The notes under the pieces were generated by a model. It saw only the letters and a program-made list of their open reading frames with translations. It did no database searches and had not been told where the DNA came from. A stretch of DNA of 28,602 bases from SKVL01 sp046542915. Lineage in GTDB: Bacteria; Patescibacteriota; Minisyncoccia; Phycocordibacterales; CSBR16-193. The stretch is taken from contig JBKHAI010000002.1 of the NCBI GenBank assembly GCA_046542915.1, forward strand, positions 1-28,602, given 5' to 3'. Position 1 is the first letter of the stretch; each line of letters opens with the position of its first letter. Below are positions 8,606 through 15,255 of this stretch, piece by piece. Made by a program: the position numbers and the translations under genes.

Positions 8606-9616
8606 ATGGCTTTTACCGATGATCTAAAAATATATTTAAAAGCCGGCAAAGGAGGAGACGGTGTTGTTCGTTGGAGACACGAGAAATATAAAGAGAAAGC
8701 CGGACCGAGTGGTGGTGACGGAGGCAGGGGTGGAGATGTTAAGGTGCAAGCCGTCAGAGACATAACTAAACTGGCTCATTACGCCCAGTTTCCGGAACTT
8801 ACCGCGGGTAACGGAGAAGCCGGAATGAAAGACAGTCGTACCGGAGCCGGCGGGGAAGACCTTTTACTATATTTTCCCGTGGGTTCGGTCATAACCAATT
8901 TAGAGACGGGCGAAGAATGGGAGCTTATGAATGAAGGCGATGAGGTAGTGGTTCTTAAAGGCGGCAAGGGTGGATTTGGTAATGAGTATTTCAAAAGTTC
9001 TCGAAACGTGACCCCGATGGAACAGACCGATGGTAAACCCGGGGAGGAAGCCGAGTTTCATATCGAGCTTCGGCTTATAGCCGACATCGGCTTGGTTGGT
9101 TTTCCCAACGCCGGTAAATCAACACTTTTGAATTCGCTCACTGGTGCCAAGAGTAAGGTCGGCAACTACAAATTTACGACCCTGGAGCCACATCTCGGGG
9201 CGCTATATGGGGTGATCATAGCCGACATTCCCGGCCTTATCGAAGGAGCTTCCGAAGGTCGTGGTCTGGGACATGCTTTTTTAAGACACATTTCTCGTAC
9301 CGGACTCTTGGCTTTTTGTATCGCCGCCGATTCCGAGGATCCGGTCTCCGAATATGAGGCGATAAAAGAAGAACTGCGACTCTATGATAAGGAGCTTTTA
9401 TCTAAACCGAGAATAATACTGGTCACCAAATCGGATAAGGCGGAAAAAGAGACAGTGGAGAAAGTAAAAGAGAGTCTCTCAAGCAAGAAGGAGGTCCCGG
9501 TCTATTCGGTCTCAATTTTGGACGACCAGAGTTTGAAAGAATTGAGTGATGATCTGGTCAAGCTAGTAAGAGAGAATAAAGAAGAAAACGAGCTTTCACA
9601 AAAAAGTATTAGTTGA
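8606..9616 (+). CDS. obgE: Obg/CgtA family GTPase
   Basis: This 336-residue GTPase should take part in large ribosomal subunit assembly. The glycine-rich Obg fold occupies residues 1 to about 157 (G-K-G-G-D-G, G-G-D-G-G-R-G-G, and K-G-G-K-G-G-F-G-N near 118-126). The G domain follows, with G1 GFPNAGKS at 165-172, a G2 region around F-T-T-L-E-P-H-L-G, G3 DIPG at 207-210 leading into the G-A-S-E-G-R-G-L-G switch, and G4 TKSD at 274-277. The variable C-terminal Obg domain of some species is absent, leaving only a short charged tail. The gene lies 9 bp after the MYG1-like gene and is preceded by a T-rich stretch. Confidence 0.95.
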   Translation: MAFTDDLKIYLKAGKGGDGVVRWRHEKYKEKAGPSGGDGGRGGDVKVQAVRDITKLAHYAQFPELTAGNGEAGMKDSRTGAGGEDLLLYFPVGSVITNLETGEEWELMNEGDEVVVLKGGKGGFGNEYFKSSRNVTPMEQTDGKPGEEAEFHIELRLIADIGLVGFPNAGKSTLLNSLTGAKSKVGNYKFTTLEPHLGALYGVIIADIPGLIEGASEGRGLGHAFLRHISRTGLLAFCIAADSEDPVSEYEAIKEELRLYDKELLSKPRIILVTKSDKAEKETVEKVKESLSSKKEVPVYSVSILDDQSLKELSDDLVKLVRENKEENELSQKSIS

Positions 9617-9656
9617 TATATTTATCCTTGTCTAAATACATTAAGATCATTTATTT

Positions 9657-11078
9657 ATGAAAAACTATACTCCCACTATCGGTCTGGAAATTCACGCTCA
9701 GCTTTCAACCGAGAGCAAGATGTTCTGCGGTTGTGTTAATGACCCGAACGAAAAAGAGCCCAATGTTAACATCTGTCCGATATGTACCGGCCAGCCCGGT
9801 ACTCTGCCGGTCCCTAACAAGGAAGCGATCAGAAAGATACTCCAGGTGGGTTTAGCACTTGAAAGTGATCTTGCCGATTTTACGGAATTTGATAGAAAAC
9901 ATTATTTCTATCCCGATATTCCCAAGGGTTATCAGATAAGTCAGTACAAGCACCCGTTAGTCAAAGGCGGGGTCTTAAAAGGAGTTACCTTGACCAGGAT
10001 CCATTTGGAAGAAGATACCGCCCGCTCTACTCATGACAAAGGTAATGAAAGTTTGGTGGATTTTAATCGCTCGGGACTTCCTTTGATGGAATTGGTTACT
10101 GAGCCGGAGATAAAAAGCGGAAAGCAAGCCGCCGAATTTGCTAAAGAACTGCAACTTCTGCTTCGTTACTTGGGTGCCGGTGAGGCCAATTTGGAAAAAG
10201 GGGAAATGCGCGTGGAGGCCAACCTGTCTGTCAGTGATACCGAGCAACTGGGTACCAAAGTGGAGGTTAAAAATCTTAATTCTTTTCGATCAGTTGAAAA
10301 GGCGATAGCTTATGAGATCGAAAGACATCTGGAGATCTTGGAAGAAGGTGGAAAGATAGAACAGGAGACCAGAGGATGGGATGAAGAAAAAATGATGACC
10401 GTCTCTCAGAGAAAGAAGGAGGAATCACATGATTACCGATATTTCCCCGAGCCGGATATTCCTCCCTTTTTACTTTCCGAATTTCCGGAGTTCTCCGAAA
10501 CTTCGCTAAGTTCAACACTTCCGGAGCTACCTTGGAAAAAGAGAGAAAGATATAAAAAAGAGTTCGGATTAAGCGATGAGCAGACGGAGATATTTGTAGG
10601 ATCGGTTCATCTTGCCTGTTTTTTTGAAGAAACGGTGGCTTTGGTACCAAAAGATGTTGACGACGCGGCCAAGAAAGTCGCCAATTATGTACTGAGTGAT
10701 CTTCTCGGTTTAATGAAAGAAAGCGGTTCAGAAGAGGTTCCTTTTTCTCCCCAAAAAATGGCCGAGATAATCGCTATGATAAGCAACGGAGAGTTATCTT
10801 CTCGTGGGGCTAAAGACGTTCTTTCTTATATATACAAAGGGGAAAAAGGAAGCGCCAAGGAACTGGCCGAAAATTATGGTCTTATCCAGTCAAATGACGA
10901 CAGTGATATACGTCTCTTGGCGGAAGAGGTTGTCGGGGAAAATGCCGAGGTGGTGCAAGAATATAAAAAAGGTAAAGAAAGTTCACTGCAGTTCTTGGTG
11001 GGGCAGGGAATGAAAAAAAGCAAAGGTTCAGCCAATCCCCAGCTTTTGAAAGAAATACTGAAAGAGTTAATGAACTAG
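9657..11078 (+). CDS. gatB: Asp-tRNA(Asn)/Glu-tRNA(Gln) amidotransferase subunit B
   Basis: This 473-residue protein is the tRNA-binding kinase subunit of the GatCAB amidotransferase, which converts mischarged Glu-tRNA(Gln) or Asp-tRNA(Asn). G-L-E-I-H-A-Q-L opens the catalytic cradle. C24, C26, C40 and C43 (in C-G-C and C-P-I-C-T) form the zinc site. H-Y-F-Y-P-D-I-P-K-G-Y-Q and the later H-D-Y-R-Y-F-P-E-P-D segment are GatB signatures. The C-terminal YqeY-like tail ends in G-S-A-N-P-Q-L-L-K-E-I-L. Length is normal. gatA and gatC are not in the window. A strong bidirectional terminator follows directly. Confidence 0.95.
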   Translation: MKNYTPTIGLEIHAQLSTESKMFCGCVNDPNEKEPNVNICPICTGQPGTLPVPNKEAIRKILQVGLALESDLADFTEFDRKHYFYPDIPKGYQISQYKHPLVKGGVLKGVTLTRIHLEEDTARSTHDKGNESLVDFNRSGLPLMELVTEPEIKSGKQAAEFAKELQLLLRYLGAGEANLEKGEMRVEANLSVSDTEQLGTKVEVKNLNSFRSVEKAIAYEIERHLEILEEGGKIEQETRGWDEEKMMTVSQRKKEESHDYRYFPEPDIPPFLLSEFPEFSETSLSSTLPELPWKKRERYKKEFGLSDEQTEIFVGSVHLACFFEETVALVPKDVDDAAKKVANYVLSDLLGLMKESGSEEVPFSPQKMAEIIAMISNGELSSRGAKDVLSYIYKGEKGSAKELAENYGLIQSNDDSDIRLLAEEVVGENAEVVQEYKKGKESSLQFLVGQGMKKSKGSANPQLLKEILKELMN

Positions 11079-11089
11079 GATCTTTTAAC

Positions 11090-11122
11090 AAAAAAACCTC
11101 TCAAAAATTGAGAGGTTTTTTT
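11090..11122. terminator. Bidirectional terminator between gatB and rnpB
   Basis: The stem CCTCTCA / TGAGAGG (11097-11103 and 11109-11115) with a 5-nt loop is flanked by seven A on the left and seven T on the right. It therefore reads as an intrinsic terminator on both strands, serving gatB from the left and rnpB from the right. It ends 4 bp from the mature 3' end of RNase P RNA. Confidence 0.9.
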
Positions 11123-11154
11123 GTTTGGTTCGTACCTGTAAGCCGAATTCTGTA

Positions 11155-11246
11155 CCCCGCTCTTTTAAACTTCGTTTTAGGATCACTTTACTTGCTACTG
11201 TTGATCAGGCCGACCTGTCCGTATAACGAGATCTAAAAGAGCGGGG
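11155..11246 (-). repeat. Palindromic element C in rnpB (P19 position)
   Basis: This 92-nt element lies between the P2 3' strand (GACUGUC) and the conserved ACAGAAUUCGG, where helix P19 sits in some bacteria. Read in the RNA sense it starts CCCCGCTCTTTTAG and ends TTAAAAGAGCGGGG, giving a perfect 13-bp terminal stem. Inside, TCGTT pairs with AACGA. Its interior closely resembles element B, including a shared C-G-G-A-C-A-G stretch. Confidence 0.85.
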
Positions 11247-11296
11247 CGACAGTCATTTATCTGGGACGAATGTCGCCATTCGCCTCTAGCGGCACT

Positions 11297-11378
11297 CCCC
11301 GCTCTTTTAAACCTCGTTTTAGTGTACTATCTTCGGTCAGGGCGATCTGTCCGAATAACGAGATCTAAAAGAGCGGGG
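11297..11378 (-). repeat. Palindromic element B in rnpB (P16/P17 position)
   Basis: This 82-nt element sits between GCAAGGCCGUG and AGUGCCGCUAGAGGCG, where the P16/P17 arm closes L15. It has the same 13-bp CCCCGCTCTTTTA / TAAAAGAGCGGGG stem as the other two elements, and a second 6-bp stem (CTCGTT / AACGAG) after a small internal loop. Confidence 0.85.
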
Positions 11379-11580
11379 CACGGCCTTGCACCCGGGTAAG
11401 GATTTAGCCGTTTCACCTCTTTGTTGCCAAAGAGCTGTTCCCGAAGGGAACCCCTTGCCTCGCGGCTCGGGCGTCTCTGCTCGCACCTCTCCCCGATATT
11501 TTAAAAAAGATCGGGGGACGGGGGTTACCCGCTACCCTTTTAGACGCTCCAATGGAGCGAATAAGTGTTCGGACTTTCCT

Positions 11581-11674
11581 CCCCGCTCTTTTAAGTTACC
11601 TCTATACCTTATACTTCTCTTTTTTTACCCGTTCGGAAAAGTTTAATGGTATAACGAGACCTAAAAGAGCGGGG
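11581..11674 (-). repeat. Palindromic element A in rnpB (P3 position)
   Basis: This 94-nt element replaces the P3 hairpin between GACAGUCG and AGGAAAGUCC. The terminal 13-bp stem is identical to elements B and C, and the 5' arm continues with TCTCGTTATA as they do. The interior is otherwise different and forms its own inner stem (TATACC / GGTATA), suggesting a diverged copy that kept a hairpin. Confidence 0.82.
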
Positions 11675-11699
11675 CGACTGTCCGGTACGAACCTTTTTC

Positions 11700-11728
11700 A
11701 TTATACAACAAAATTTAAAAATGTCCAA
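11700..11728 (-). promoter_or_regulatory. rnpB promoter
   Basis: On the minus strand, TTGGAC (11728-11723) and TATAAT (11705-11700) are separated by exactly 17 bp, and the mature rnpB 5' end lies 6 nt further on. It is the most canonical sigma70-type promoter in the window, fitting a highly expressed stable RNA. Confidence 0.82.
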
Positions 11729-11825
11729 AATTAGCAAAAGCGGAAACACGGATCACTGTTGCGGTGGTAACAATATCAAGTTTTTTACTTTCTTTTGGGT
11801 TTTGATCCAGGCTTTCAGTTTAGAC

Positions 11826-11863
11826 CCCCATATTCTCATATTCTAGAATATGAGAATATGGGG
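11826..11863 (+). repeat. 38-bp palindrome, repeat copy 2, terminator-like
   Basis: CCCC, a 30-bp palindromic core identical to 26-55, and GGGG together form a perfect 38-bp inverted repeat. TCTTTTGTCTTTTG follows, so on the plus strand it resembles a terminator. It lies in the divergent rnpB/pheS intergenic region, 28 bp before the pheS -10. It could insulate pheS from upstream transcription or be an operator; it could also be a member of a dispersed palindrome family. Confidence 0.6.
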
Positions 11864-11890
11864 TCTTTTGTCTTTTGTTTTGTTTTTTTG

Positions 11891-11896
11891 TATAAT
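11891..11896 (+). promoter_or_regulatory. pheS -10 element
   Basis: A perfect TATAAT ends 8 nt before the pheS ATG at 11905, so the mRNA is expected to be leaderless or to carry a leader of one or two nucleotides. An in-frame TAA at 11893-11895 also rules out a more upstream start. Confidence 0.6.
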
Positions 11897-11904
11897 GCTC
11901 AAGT

Positions 11905-12648
11905 ATGGAAGACGAAAAAACATCCGGGACACTGCACCCCGTCACCACTTTTATATATAGAGCTTATGGGATCTTTCGTAAAATGGGCTTTACCGTCGCT
12001 GAAGGACCGCAGATGGAATCGGAATATAACAATTTTGATGCTCTAAATGTCCCTCCCGATCATCCTTCTCGTGACCAACAGGATACTTTTTGGATAAAGA
12101 ACCCTTCCGATGAGAGGGCGCTTCTTCGCTCCCACACTTCCAGCGTGCAAGCGCGTTATATGCTTGAAAATAAACCACCGTTTAGGATCATCTCACCGGG
12201 CAGGGTCTATCGCCAAGAGGCGACCGACGCCACTCATGAAATACAGTTTCATCAGATCGAAGGTCTGGTGGTTGAAAAAGGAATTAACTTGGGCAACTTA
12301 AAAGCTATTCTGGAACGTTTTCTTAAAGATATTTTTGAGGATGAGAGTTTAGGGATACGTTTTCGTCCCGGCTACTTTCCGTTTGTTGAACCGGGGGTAG
12401 AGATAGATGTATCTTGCGCTTTTTGTAAAGCAAAAGGATGCCGGATCTGCAAAGGTACCGGTTGGATAGAGATACTGGGTGCCGGAATGGTTCATCCGAA
12501 TGTTTTTAACGCTGTCTCTATTGATAGTGAGAAATGGCGAGGTATTGCCTTCGGATTGAATCCGGAACGGATCTTGATGTTAAAACACGGCATTGATGAT
12601 ATCAGATGGTTCCATTCTGCCGATCTTAGATTTTTAAAGCAATTTTAA
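11905..12648 (+). CDS. pheS: Phenylalanine-tRNA ligase alpha subunit, short form
   Basis: This is the 247-residue catalytic subunit of PheRS, forming Phe-tRNA(Phe) with PheT. Class II motif 2 is G-R-V-Y-R-Q-E-A-T-D-A-T-H (99-111). A four-cysteine cluster (C171, C174, C179, C182) sits before G-W-I-E-I-L-G-A-G-M-V-H-P. Motif 3 is G-I-A-F-G-L-N-P-E-R (213-222). The usual bacterial protein is about 325-350 residues. Here the N-terminal coiled-coil arm of about 85 residues, which contacts the tRNA, is absent. The start is certain because of the in-frame stop at 11893 and the -10 between them. pheT follows after 6 bp. Confidence 0.93.
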   Translation: MEDEKTSGTLHPVTTFIYRAYGIFRKMGFTVAEGPQMESEYNNFDALNVPPDHPSRDQQDTFWIKNPSDERALLRSHTSSVQARYMLENKPPFRIISPGRVYRQEATDATHEIQFHQIEGLVVEKGINLGNLKAILERFLKDIFEDESLGIRFRPGYFPFVEPGVEIDVSCAFCKAKGCRICKGTGWIEILGAGMVHPNVFNAVSIDSEKWRGIAFGLNPERILMLKHGIDDIRWFHSADLRFLKQF

Positions 12649-12654
12649 TTTTTT

Positions 12655-14571
12655 ATGAAAGTACAGGTATCCTGGTTACAAGAATATATCGAGGAAAAAC
12701 TGCCGGCACCGAAGGAGCTTGCCGAAGTTCTGTCTTTAAGGGCTTTTGAAGTTGAAGAAATTGATGGCACTGATGAAAGGGCGGTCATTGATGTTGATAT
12801 TTTGCCTAACAGAGCTCACGACGGCCTTTCTCATAGAGGCATAGCCAGAGAGTTGGCGGCTCTTTTTGGTCTTACTTTCAAAGAAAGGGCGATTCAAAAA
12901 GAAAGCAGCAAAGCTTCAACCGTAGCCGTTTCTGTCAAAGACCCCGGTCTTTGTCGGCGTTATGTCGCTTTGCCTATATCCGGTATCGAGGTTAAAGCGT
13001 CACCAAAATGGTTAAAAGAAAGACTGCAGGCGATCGGTGAGAGGTCAATAAATAACGTTGTTGATATAACCAATTTTGTGATGTTTGATCTCGGACAACC
13101 ACTACATGCCTTTGATCGAAAAAAGATAGACGGTGATAAGATATATGTTCGTCCGGCCAAAGAGGGGGAGGAAATGACGACTCTTGACGGTTTTGATCTT
13201 CAGTTTGGCGGAGGCGAACTGGTCATTGCCGATGAAAAAGGCGTTTTGGCTCTAGCCGGAGTTAAGGGTGGTAAAAAGGCCGAAGTTGATGAAAATACTA
13301 CGGAGATAGTTTTGGAAGCGGCTTCTTTTGATCCGGTTTCAGTCAGAAAGACCTCCAGAGGAATAGGGATCATTACGGAATCGTCAAAAAGATTTGAGAA
13401 TGAACCGACTTCGGATTTTGCTCTAACGGCCGCTTACTTGGCTCGCGATCTGATAGCCGGATCATCCGACAAAGAGGTCTTACCGGAGAAAGCGGTAGAT
13501 GTCTATCCGAACCCGGCTACTGTTTGGGAAGTTGATCTTACCGTTTCCGAGATAGAAGAAGTTTTGGGAATAGCGGTTTCCACCACCGAGGCAATGAAGA
13601 TCTTGGATGCTCTGAAATTCAAAGTAGAGGAAAGTAACGGAATACTGAAGGTCCGACCTCCGATCGACAGGTTGGATATCACTATTCCGGAGGATGTTAT
13701 AGAAGAGATCGGCCGGATCTATGGCTACGAAAAACTTGACCCGAAACTTCCGGAGACCCGGGAGGAAGAGTTAACACCCAATAAACGTTTTTATTATCAA
13801 GCTAAAATACGCGCGATCCTTCAGGGGTTGGGTTTTTCAGAGATATTTACTTACTCTATCAGAGAGAAAGGAGAAATAGAGCTTGCTAATCCTTTAACAT
13901 CTGACCGGAAGTTCTTAAGAGATGAGCTCACATCGGATATGGAGAAGGCTCTTCTACACAACGAAAGGTATATTGAAATGGTCGGTGACTCGCGTGTCCG
14001 TCTATTTGAGATATCCAATATCTTTAAAAAAGGGAAAGAAGAAACCCATCTGGCTATCGGAGTGAAAAATACTAAGAAGAAACAGAAACCGAAAGAAAAA
14101 GAGTTGATAGAAAAAGCCCTCTCGGAGCTTTCTCAACAGTTCGGGGTTAAGGTTGAAGGATCCGGTTCTTTTTCTTCAGAAATGGTCTGGGAAGCGGATA
14201 TAGATCAAATTATTGAAGAGCTTGATGATCCCAAGGAGTGGGATCTGGAAACAAAAAGTATTAATAGCGCTTACCGACCGATCTCTCCGTATCCTTTTGT
14301 CTTGAGAGATATCGCTGTTTTTACTCCGGAAGAAGTGAAAAGTGAAGAAGTTCTAGATATCATTAAAAAAGAGGCCGGCGAACTTTTAACACAACATCGT
14401 CTTTTTGATGTTTATCAAAAAACTGACGAGCAAGGGAAAAAATGGATCTCTTACGCTTACCGCTTGGTCTTTATTTCCCACGAAAAAACACTCTCTGATG
14501 CGGAGGTGAACGAGATCATGGATAAGATAACCGCCGTCTTGAATTCTCAAAAAGATTGGCAGGTTCGCTAG
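12655..14571 (+). CDS. pheT: Phenylalanine-tRNA ligase beta subunit, short form
   Basis: This 638-residue PheRS beta subunit compares with about 790-800 in most bacteria. The N-terminal M-K-V-Q-V-S-W-L-Q-E-Y segment runs to F-E-V-E-E-I (about residue 36) and then passes straight into V-D-I-L-P-N-R-A-H-D (B3/B4 editing region, N52). The EMAP/Trbp111-like tRNA-binding domain normally inserted there is therefore missing. B3/B4, B5 and the catalytic-like core follow, and the C-terminal FDX-ACB anticodon-binding domain is present from about 545 (Y-P-F-V-L-R-D-I-A-V-F to the end). The ATG is preceded by T6. Together with the short PheS this gives a stripped-down enzyme. Confidence 0.93.
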   Translation: MKVQVSWLQEYIEEKLPAPKELAEVLSLRAFEVEEIDGTDERAVIDVDILPNRAHDGLSHRGIARELAALFGLTFKERAIQKESSKASTVAVSVKDPGLCRRYVALPISGIEVKASPKWLKERLQAIGERSINNVVDITNFVMFDLGQPLHAFDRKKIDGDKIYVRPAKEGEEMTTLDGFDLQFGGGELVIADEKGVLALAGVKGGKKAEVDENTTEIVLEAASFDPVSVRKTSRGIGIITESSKRFENEPTSDFALTAAYLARDLIAGSSDKEVLPEKAVDVYPNPATVWEVDLTVSEIEEVLGIAVSTTEAMKILDALKFKVEESNGILKVRPPIDRLDITIPEDVIEEIGRIYGYEKLDPKLPETREEELTPNKRFYYQAKIRAILQGLGFSEIFTYSIREKGEIELANPLTSDRKFLRDELTSDMEKALLHNERYIEMVGDSRVRLFEISNIFKKGKEETHLAIGVKNTKKKQKPKEKELIEKALSELSQQFGVKVEGSGSFSSEMVWEADIDQIIEELDDPKEWDLETKSINSAYRPISPYPFVLRDIAVFTPEEVKSEEVLDIIKKEAGELLTQHRLFDVYQKTDEQGKKWISYAYRLVFISHEKTLSDAEVNEIMDKITAVLNSQKDWQVR

Positions 14572-14580
14572 TTTTTAAAT

Positions 14581-15042
14581 ATGACAAAAAAAGCTATCGG
14601 GTTGGCAAAGTGGTTTTTAGCCGGTCTTGTGTTCTTTGCTTTGATCCTTGTCATTTATCTGAACCTTTCTTCAGGAGACGACGTTGACTTGGAAGAGGTG
14701 ATGCTGGGAGGTGTTTCTATTGATGTAGAAGTTGTGGAAACTGAAGTGGAACTGAGAAAAGGTTTGTCGGGACGGTCTGCCATCGGCCCGGCCGACGGGA
14801 TGCTTTTTGTCTTTTCTGAGGAAGACCGTTACGGTATTTGGATGAAAGATATGGAATTCGCGATCGATATTATATGGATAAGCTCCGGTGGTGAAGTGGT
14901 TGCCATTTTAGAAGACGTCTCTCCCAACACTTATCCCAAGGTCTTCCGGCCTCACGAGCCTGCCGGTTACGTTCTGGAGACTGAAGCCGGAATGGTAAAA
15001 GAGAACAATTGGTCGGAAGGGGATGAACTCTTGCGGCCCTAG
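14581..15042 (+). CDS. DUF192 family protein, membrane-anchored
   Basis: This 153-residue protein has one N-terminal membrane segment (about residues 8-28) and then a DUF192 domain, giving an extracytoplasmic orientation. Typical features are V-E-V-V-E-T-E-V-E-L-R-K-G-L-S-G-R, G-M-L-F-V-F, I-W-M-K-D-M-E-F-A-I-D-I-I-W-I and V-L-E-T-E-A-G. DUF192 proteins are small beta proteins of unknown function common in CPR genomes. It starts 9 bp after pheT and is probably cotranscribed with it, without an evident functional tie. The 213 bp after it hold only the promoter region of the ribonucleotide reductase. Confidence 0.82.
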   Translation: MTKKAIGLAKWFLAGLVFFALILVIYLNLSSGDDVDLEEVMLGGVSIDVEVVETEVELRKGLSGRSAIGPADGMLFVFSEEDRYGIWMKDMEFAIDIIWISSGGEVVAILEDVSPNTYPKVFRPHEPAGYVLETEAGMVKENNWSEGDELLRP

Positions 15043-15195
15043 ATCTCCGATCTTAATGGACTGACTTCCAGGTGTCTTTTTACCGACTCTGTTTGATTTT
15101 CGTCCGTTGTCCACATATATTTTTTCTTTTATAAAAACCCTTTATTCTAGCAATAACTACGCATATATTTTGACTTAAGTGTCCAATTTCTGCGC

Positions 15196-15234
15196 TTGTC
15201 CTGGGCGTTATTGCTGTTAGACTATAAATATAGT
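15196..15234 (+). promoter_or_regulatory. Ribonucleotide reductase promoter with overlapping inverted repeat
   Basis: TTGTCC (15196-15201), a 16-bp spacer ending in TGT, and TAGACT (15218-15223) form a promoter. ACTATA-AA-TATAGT (15221-15234) is an inverted repeat over the -10 and start region, well placed for a repressor. It loosely recalls NrdR boxes, but its half-site spacing is 2 bp too long for the consensus, so NrdR control is only a guess. A DnaA-box-like TTGTCCACA lies at 15107-15115. Confidence 0.5.
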
Positions 15235-15255
15235 TATAAGTAATTCTGTATTACA

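Larger units (their letters stand above)
11127..11693 (-). ncRNA. rnpB: RNase P RNA with three inserted palindromic hairpins
   Basis: On the minus strand this is a type A-like RNase P RNA, the ribozyme that matures tRNA 5' ends. The termini form a perfect 10-bp P1 (GGUUCGUACC / GGUACGAACC). Conserved regions appear in order: GACAGUCGC, AGGAAAGUCCGAACA (plus strand 11571-11580 and leftwards, P4 5' strand), GGUGAAACGGCUAAAUCC and CCCGGGUGCAAGGCC, GAGGCGAAUGGCGA (P18), AGAUAAAUGACUGUC, and ACAGAAUUCGGCUUAC (plus 11138-11153, P4 3' strand). At 567 nt it is longer than a usual 350-400 nt because related palindromic elements occupy the P3, P16/P17 and P19 positions. The GGU that normally binds tRNA CCA in L15 is not evident. 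A TTGGAC-17-TATAAT promoter lies 6 nt upstream of the 5' end. Confidence 0.93.

Noticed and set aside
7706..9616. Possible UGA recoding as in Gracilibacteria/SR1
   Set aside because: UGA is the natural stop of three adjacent genes at family-typical C-termini, so the standard bacterial code applies.
11155..11674. Three regularly repeated segments as a possible CRISPR array
   Set aside because: There are only three copies, of 82-94 nt, each a palindrome at a defined position in RNase P RNA, with long unequal conserved intervals and no cas genes.
11386..11734. Plus-strand reading frames of 60-86 codons across 11386-11734
   Set aside because: They lie antisense to the conserved RNase P RNA core and show no protein-like pattern.
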